In this document: one piece after another, positions 60,498 through 64,000 of the stretch | How the letters are laid out: every line of letters begins with the position of its first letter | How positions within the stretch are numbered: the stretch's first letter is position 1 | Origin: a bacterium BMS3Abin11 | Lineage (GTDB): Bacteria > Pseudomonadota > Gammaproteobacteria > BMS3Bbin11 | DNA length: 64,000 nucleotides | NCBI GenBank assembly: GCA_002897635.1 | Contig: BDTD01000004.1 | Location: 1-64,000 of the forward strand | Direction of reading: 5' to 3' | Notes under the pieces: model-generated | Databases searched by the model: none | Seen by the model: the letters and a program-made list of their open reading frames with translations, nothing else | What the model was told of the DNA's origin: nothing | Translations under genes and position numbers: made by a program

Positions 60498-61850
60498 ATG
60501 AAATTAACAAAGAAATCTGTTGATGCAGCCGTTTATGACCGCGAACCTGTAACTCGAAACGGTAAGACTACCTACCCTCAACAAATCCACTGGGATGATA
60601 AATTAACTGGCTTTGGCTTAAGAGTTTATCCCACCGGGAAGAAGTCATTTGTTATCAGCTATCGTACCAATGGTAGGAAGCGAATCATGACACTTACACG
60701 TTATGGTTTAAAGACACTAGAGCAAGCACGAAGCATGGCCAAAATAAAACTTGGACAGGCTGAAGATGGTGAAGATCCTTTAGAAGAAAAACAAAGGAAA
60801 GCAAAGGGCGAAACAGTAAAAGACTTGTGTACTGCCTATATGGATTTGTACGCAAAGGAACATAAAAAAGAAGCATCCTGGAAAGATGATGAGCGCCGAA
60901 TAAATAGGTATCTTCTACCAGCCTGGGGAAACATAAAAGCGGCTAACATCAAGCACAGTGATGTAGCTGCCCTTCATAGAAAGATAGGCAAGAAGGCGCC
61001 CTACTCAGCCAATCGATTAGCCGCCCTTATTTCAAAGATGTTTAATTTAGCCCGCAAGTGGGGCTTTGTTGAAGCAGATAGCAGTAACCCTGCTAGAGAC
61101 ATTGAACACTATAAGGAAGAAAAACGTGATAGATGGGTAACCCCTGAAGAATTGCCTTTTCTAATGGAAGCCGTTAATGAGGAAAGCAACGATTACGCCC
61201 GTCGTGGTTTATGGTTGTACTTACTAACTGGATTAAGAAAAAACGAACTGCTGTCCGCTAAATGGGAATACATAGACTGGGAACGTAAAGAATTAAGAGT
61301 CCCCAACACTAAAAGCGGAAAGGTTCACTACCTGCCATTAAGTGAAGCAGCAATATCTATGCTTGATGATGTCCCGCGTATAAAAAACAATCCATACATA
61401 CTGCCTGGCTTGAAAGAAGGCAGTCACCTGGTAAACATTGAGAAGCCCTGGCTGCGCACCAGAAAGAAAGCCACCATCAAGATATGGGCAGTGCATGATT
61501 CTACCGCTGACTTAATAGCAGACCTACGCAAAAAGCTAGACCGTGATCCAACCATCAAGGAAGTACAGAAAGCCACTGACTTTGACCTTCCTACTGGTGT
61601 ACTGGATGTCCGGCTGCATGACTTGAGGCGAACAGTGGGAAGCTGGCTGGCACAGTCCGGTAACAGTCTACACCTGATAGGCCGGGTTCTGAATCATAGC
61701 AATACATCAACAACGGCTATCTATGCGCGGTTTGCACAAGATCAGGTGCGTAATGCACTGGAACAGCACGGACAGAAGATTATGGGCATTGCCGGACAGA
61801 AACCCACAGCCAATGTAGTAAAGCTCAACAGTGGGAAAAGGAAGAAATAG
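60498..61850 (+). CDS. Tyrosine integrase with arm-binding DUF4102-type N-terminus
   Basis: A 450-residue recombinase of the P4/CP4-57 type. The N-terminal arm-binding domain reads DDKLTGFGLRVYPTGKKSFV and YRTNGRKRIMTLTRYGLKTL. The catalytic domain has Arg in LLTGLRKNELLSAKW, LDVRLHDLRRTVGSWLAQSG with His-x-x-Arg, LNHSNTSTTAIYARF with the tyrosine. AGGTGA precedes the start. It sits 160 bases from the tRNA-Thr half and reads away from it into the element. Confidence 0.95.
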   Translation: MKLTKKSVDAAVYDREPVTRNGKTTYPQQIHWDDKLTGFGLRVYPTGKKSFVISYRTNGRKRIMTLTRYGLKTLEQARSMAKIKLGQAEDGEDPLEEKQRKAKGETVKDLCTAYMDLYAKEHKKEASWKDDERRINRYLLPAWGNIKAANIKHSDVAALHRKIGKKAPYSANRLAALISKMFNLARKWGFVEADSSNPARDIEHYKEEKRDRWVTPEELPFLMEAVNEESNDYARRGLWLYLLTGLRKNELLSAKWEYIDWERKELRVPNTKSGKVHYLPLSEAAISMLDDVPRIKNNPYILPGLKEGSHLVNIEKPWLRTRKKATIKIWAVHDSTADLIADLRKKLDRDPTIKEVQKATDFDLPTGVLDVRLHDLRRTVGSWLAQSGNSLHLIGRVLNHSNTSTTAIYARFAQDQVRNALEQHGQKIMGIAGQKPTANVVKLNSGKRKK

Positions 61851-62002
61851 AGGATAAATGAATCAATTTTTTTACTTTAGATGATCGTGTTTTTTTACTA
61901 AGTAAGGGTTTACCAAACCTAGCCCGACAGGGCGAAAAAGCAGGCACCTTCCCTACCCTGGTTTGGTTTACATCATAGAAGGTTGACGCAGGAAGGAACG
62001 TT

Positions 62003-62983
62003 ATGGACATACGAGAGTGTTACGAAAAAGGAAGAGATACAAAAAGCATTCTTGATTTTATAAAAACAGAAAATCAAAACCTGAAGCTAGTCGAAGAGAG
62101 CGCCCATCAAGATATTGAATGGGAAAATGAGTACTGGGATAACTATATTGAATTGTACAATCTTGAAGCCATACTTGCCACACCAAGCTCCGGCCTTGAG
62201 CAACAACCCCTCTTTAAAGAAGGGAAGATCCAATACGAAAAGAAGATGGCTGAATCTGAGAAAACCTTAGATGACATTAATCTACGGACTATCAAAAAAC
62301 TAAAAGAATATCTGACTAATGCCAAGATTATTGGGATTGGATACATATTCCCTATTCTAGACAATAAAACCTCACCTCAACTTATAACCCCTGATTTCTG
62401 GCCTTATTTAACGATTGACCAGGAAGCGGACGAAGCCACTGGAGGGAATCTTACATTCAAGTCTGTCCGCTACTATGATTTTACAAAATCAACTAGCTCG
62501 GCGCGGAAAAAATTCATTGCTGCCACGAGAGAACGGTACGAGGCAGAGGTATCCAATAATTCATTTACCAACTTCTCAGATGTAACCATCACCCTCGAAC
62601 CACTTATTAGTATTCGATGGAATATTTCAGGGGACGACCGAAGACCAAAATTGAATCTAAACAACGCTAAACTAATAAAACAAGGCGGCGAATTTAACAA
62701 GCCTGGTGGTATTCTTTTATCGATGGCAAAAGGCGAGTACCCCAGCACAAAAGAAAGAAAGTACGTATCCGACCTAAGGAAGATCATTCAGGAGTGGTTT
62801 AAAACTGATGAAAACCCTTTCTATATAGATAAAAAGACTTACCGCCCAAAGTTTACTATTATCCTGAAAAGAGACGATGAACGCCAAAAGGACAGAGCTA
62901 CGTCCATGTCATATCGTGATGACATCAGAGCGGACTTTAAGAATGAAGATGACGATGCTGGCGAGTGGCTTAAAGGACAATAG
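62003..62983 (+). CDS. Island protein of unknown function
   Basis: A 326-residue soluble, highly charged protein. It has no signal peptide or membrane segment. The N-terminal part looks helical (SAHQDIEWENEYWDNYIELY, then NLRTIKKLKEYLTNAKIIGI), the middle mixed. It ends with an acidic tail NEDDDAGEWLKGQ. I do not recognise the family. GGAAGGAACG precedes ATG 62003. It follows the integrase after 152 bases and is closed by a strong terminator, so it forms its own transcript unit or ends that of the integrase. Confidence 0.65.
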   Translation: MDIRECYEKGRDTKSILDFIKTENQNLKLVEESAHQDIEWENEYWDNYIELYNLEAILATPSSGLEQQPLFKEGKIQYEKKMAESEKTLDDINLRTIKKLKEYLTNAKIIGIGYIFPILDNKTSPQLITPDFWPYLTIDQEADEATGGNLTFKSVRYYDFTKSTSSARKKFIAATRERYEAEVSNNSFTNFSDVTITLEPLISIRWNISGDDRRPKLNLNNAKLIKQGGEFNKPGGILLSMAKGEYPSTKERKYVSDLRKIIQEWFKTDENPFYIDKKTYRPKFTIILKRDDERQKDRATSMSYRDDIRADFKNEDDDAGEWLKGQ

Positions 62984-63020
62984 TTAAAATGTAACAAGTT
63001 AATCCGGTTACAATCAACAT

Positions 63021-63047
63021 AACCCGCTGATAAGGCGGGTTTTTTTA
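63021..63047 (+). terminator. Terminator after the unknown island gene
   Basis: AACCCGC and GCGGGTT pair around TGATAAG, followed by a T run. It lies 38 bases past the stop codon. GTAAC-type dyads (for example TGTAACAAGTTACA at 63054-63067) follow and may regulate the next gene. Confidence 0.85.
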
Positions 63048-63135
63048 TGTCTTTTGTAACAAGTTACACCTATTAGGTGAAGGCTCAAAAAAACGCGCCG
63101 TAACATTTAGTCACGATTTAAGGAGACATAAAACT

Positions 63136-63333
63136 ATGGACTACCACGATACAAAAGCAGCAGCAGGAAAACTTGGGATATCTCCACGAACACTAGAGAG
63201 ATGGAGGCTTATAGGCGAAGGCCCTGATTACTGTAAGTTTGGCAGCCGTGTGATGTATCCAGATACTGCGCTGGATGAATACGCACAACGAAGTATTCGC
63301 CGTTCCACTTCTGATACCGGCCAAGCCGCGTAA
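63136..63333 (+). CDS. MerR/AlpA-like helix-turn-helix protein (excisionase-like)
   Basis: A 65-residue protein consisting of one helix-turn-helix: YHDTKAAAGKLGISPRTLER then WRLIGEGPDYCKFGSRVMYP. This is the HTH_17 pattern of excisionases and AlpA-like regulators. AAGGAG precedes ATG 63136. In related islands it controls excision or integrase expression. Two small genes follow closely. Confidence 0.85.
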   Translation: MDYHDTKAAAGKLGISPRTLERWRLIGEGPDYCKFGSRVMYPDTALDEYAQRSIRRSTSDTGQAA

Positions 63334-63345
63334 GGGAGTGCTGTG

Positions 63346-63687
63346 ATGACGACAGTAAATAAAACCGCCGCTATGGTCGAAAATGAGGCCATACAGCCCG
63401 TTTTTTCAGAAGAACTACCTAGCTCTATGCAACTGGGCCTCCAACACGAAGAAATCACTAACACGGCCTCAAATAAACGCATTACAACCCCTTCAGTAAA
63501 GGAGATAGAAGCCAAAGTAGCACATATGGCATCTAAGCCAGGTCTCCGCAGTAAAGTAAATGCAAACTGCCTCTGGTGCTCATACGATCCTTTAGATATA
63601 GGGACATGGCGTCAACAGGTCGAACAATGCGGGGTTTCAAACTGCCCCCTTTTCAGCGTAAGACCAACAAGTAGGAGCAAGAAATGA
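63346..63687 (+). CDS. Small Cys4-motif protein of mobile elements
   Basis: A 113-residue protein. The C-terminal segment NANCLWCSYDPLDIGTWRQQ then VEQCGVSNCPLFSVRP has a C-x2-C ... C-x4-C arrangement that suggests a zinc ribbon; the same pattern (CxxCIYDPL...WRxQVxxC...CPLYxVRP) recurs in phage and plasmid proteins of unknown role. The first 60 residues are low in conserved features. ATG 63346 lies behind an in-frame GTG (63343) with GGAG upstream. Confidence 0.72.
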   Translation: MTTVNKTAAMVENEAIQPVFSEELPSSMQLGLQHEEITNTASNKRITTPSVKEIEAKVAHMASKPGLRSKVNANCLWCSYDPLDIGTWRQQVEQCGVSNCPLFSVRPTSRSKK

Positions 63688-63797
63688 TTCTACAAATAAA
63701 AAACGCCCTGATGGTTAGATCAAGGCGTCTTGTATTCATTGGCGTGAATACTTATACAAACGTTGAGGGTGTTTGTAATGAAGAATATATCACATAA
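63684..63797 (+). CDS. Possible coupled small protein, 37 residues
   Basis: ATG 63684 overlaps the stop of the Cys4 protein (ATGA) and is preceded by GGAG six bases upstream. The frame reads MILQIKNALMVRSRRLVFIG and stops at 63797, overlapping the next gene by 20 bases. The inner hairpin ACGCCCTGAT ... ATCAAGGCGT (about 63700-63727) may instead be regulatory. Coding status uncertain. Confidence 0.35.
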   Translation: MILQIKNALMVRSRRLVFIGVNTYTNVEGVCNEEYIT

Positions 63798-64000
63798 ACA
63801 TCTAAAGCGACCACCCTATTCAGCTTATCTATGCGCAGCACTATGTCACCCTGAAAAGTGGCCCCAGTATGCAGGTACTTCCGCTGATGGCTCATGCGTC
63901 AGCATCTTTTTAATCGTCGGATCGAAAGCATGGGAGAAAGCCAGCACTCTTGAAAACTCCCACCTGTTTCTGATGCTTCCACCTGGTGACGATCCATTAC
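63778..64000 (+). CDS. Unknown island gene, truncated by the window end
   Basis: An open frame starting MKNISHKHLKRPPYSAYLCA with GAGGGTG before the start. It continues through LCHPEKWPQYAGTSADGSCV and LIVGSKAWEKASTLENSHLF to the window edge, 74 codons. I do not recognise it. It lies in line with the previous small island genes. Confidence 0.6.
   Translation, partial: MKNISHKHLKRPPYSAYLCAALCHPEKWPQYAGTSADGSCVSIFLIVGSKAWEKASTLENSHLFLMLPPGDDPL

Overview
The window is a gammaproteobacterial chromosome segment of moderate GC. The backbone order recA-recX-alaS-lysC-csrA-tRNA-Ser-tRNA-Arg is a classic gammaproteobacterial synteny. The single-protein lexA type (recognition helix SRGTVHRYIRAL rather than the enteric form), the TIGR02647-type small protein and a TusA/DsrE sulfur-trafficking pair suggest a Chromatiales-like, possibly sulfur-oxidising lineage. 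The genus cannot be named from sequence alone.

Layout. (1) 1-1531: right end of an integrated element, with an AlpA-like gene overlapping a tyrosine integrase that abuts tRNA-Arg(ACG). (2) 1.5-15.5 kb: housekeeping block with tRNA-Ser, csrA, lysC, alaS, recX, recA, thpR and pncC divergent from lexA and a rhodanese, then sixA, tag, a lipoprotein, rlmB and rnr. (3) 15.5-30.2 kb: a genomic island inserted in the 3' end of tRNA-Leu(CAG), bounded by a 23-bp near-identical direct repeat. It carries DUF5996, a Rieske-glutamate synthase fusion, a patatin, a nucleotidyltransferase/HEPN pair with its own palindromic promoter, an ImmA-like protease, a Fic protein and a LolA-like/ABC/beta-barrel export cluster. 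It also holds many gene remnants (CDF transporter, Vsr, RAYT, GlcG) and no integrase. (4) 30.2-46.6 kb: FAD oxidoreductase, glycosyltransferase, OmpA-like, dsrE-tusA with a TetR regulator and its operators, dapB, ppk1, DinG/YoaA helicase, rmlDC, hydrolase, fumC. (5) 46.7-60.2 kb: purU, truD, iscU, an IscR without cluster cysteines, CnoX-like thioredoxin, hydrolase, an ABC-2 exporter, and queD translationally coupled to a complete dipeptide/oligopeptide ABC transporter. (6) 60.3-64 kb: left end of another element inserted in tRNA-Thr(CGU), with integrase, an excisionase-like gene and small unknown cargo.

The intergenic space is unusually rich in small repeats of four kinds: REP-like palindromes (core TGTGCGAATGAATTCGCA), 52-bp GGGGTCAGA palindromes that accompany a RAYT transposase remnant, MITE-like elements with GGNACCTC termini and 4-bp target duplications, and arrays of degenerate heptamers kept in strict 7-bp register. 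The heptamer arrays each begin at the stop codon of a minus-strand gene. They, together with the cysteine-less IscR and its type-1-like box, are the most unusual observations here.

Regulatory logic visible in sequence: a GAAC-N7-GAAC direct repeat at the lexA start site probably controls both lexA and the divergent pncC-thpR-recA-recX genes. Three TGACCGGTCGGTCA-type sites link the TetR protein to tusA-dsrE. A 40-bp dyad sits inside the promoter of the MNT/HEPN pair.
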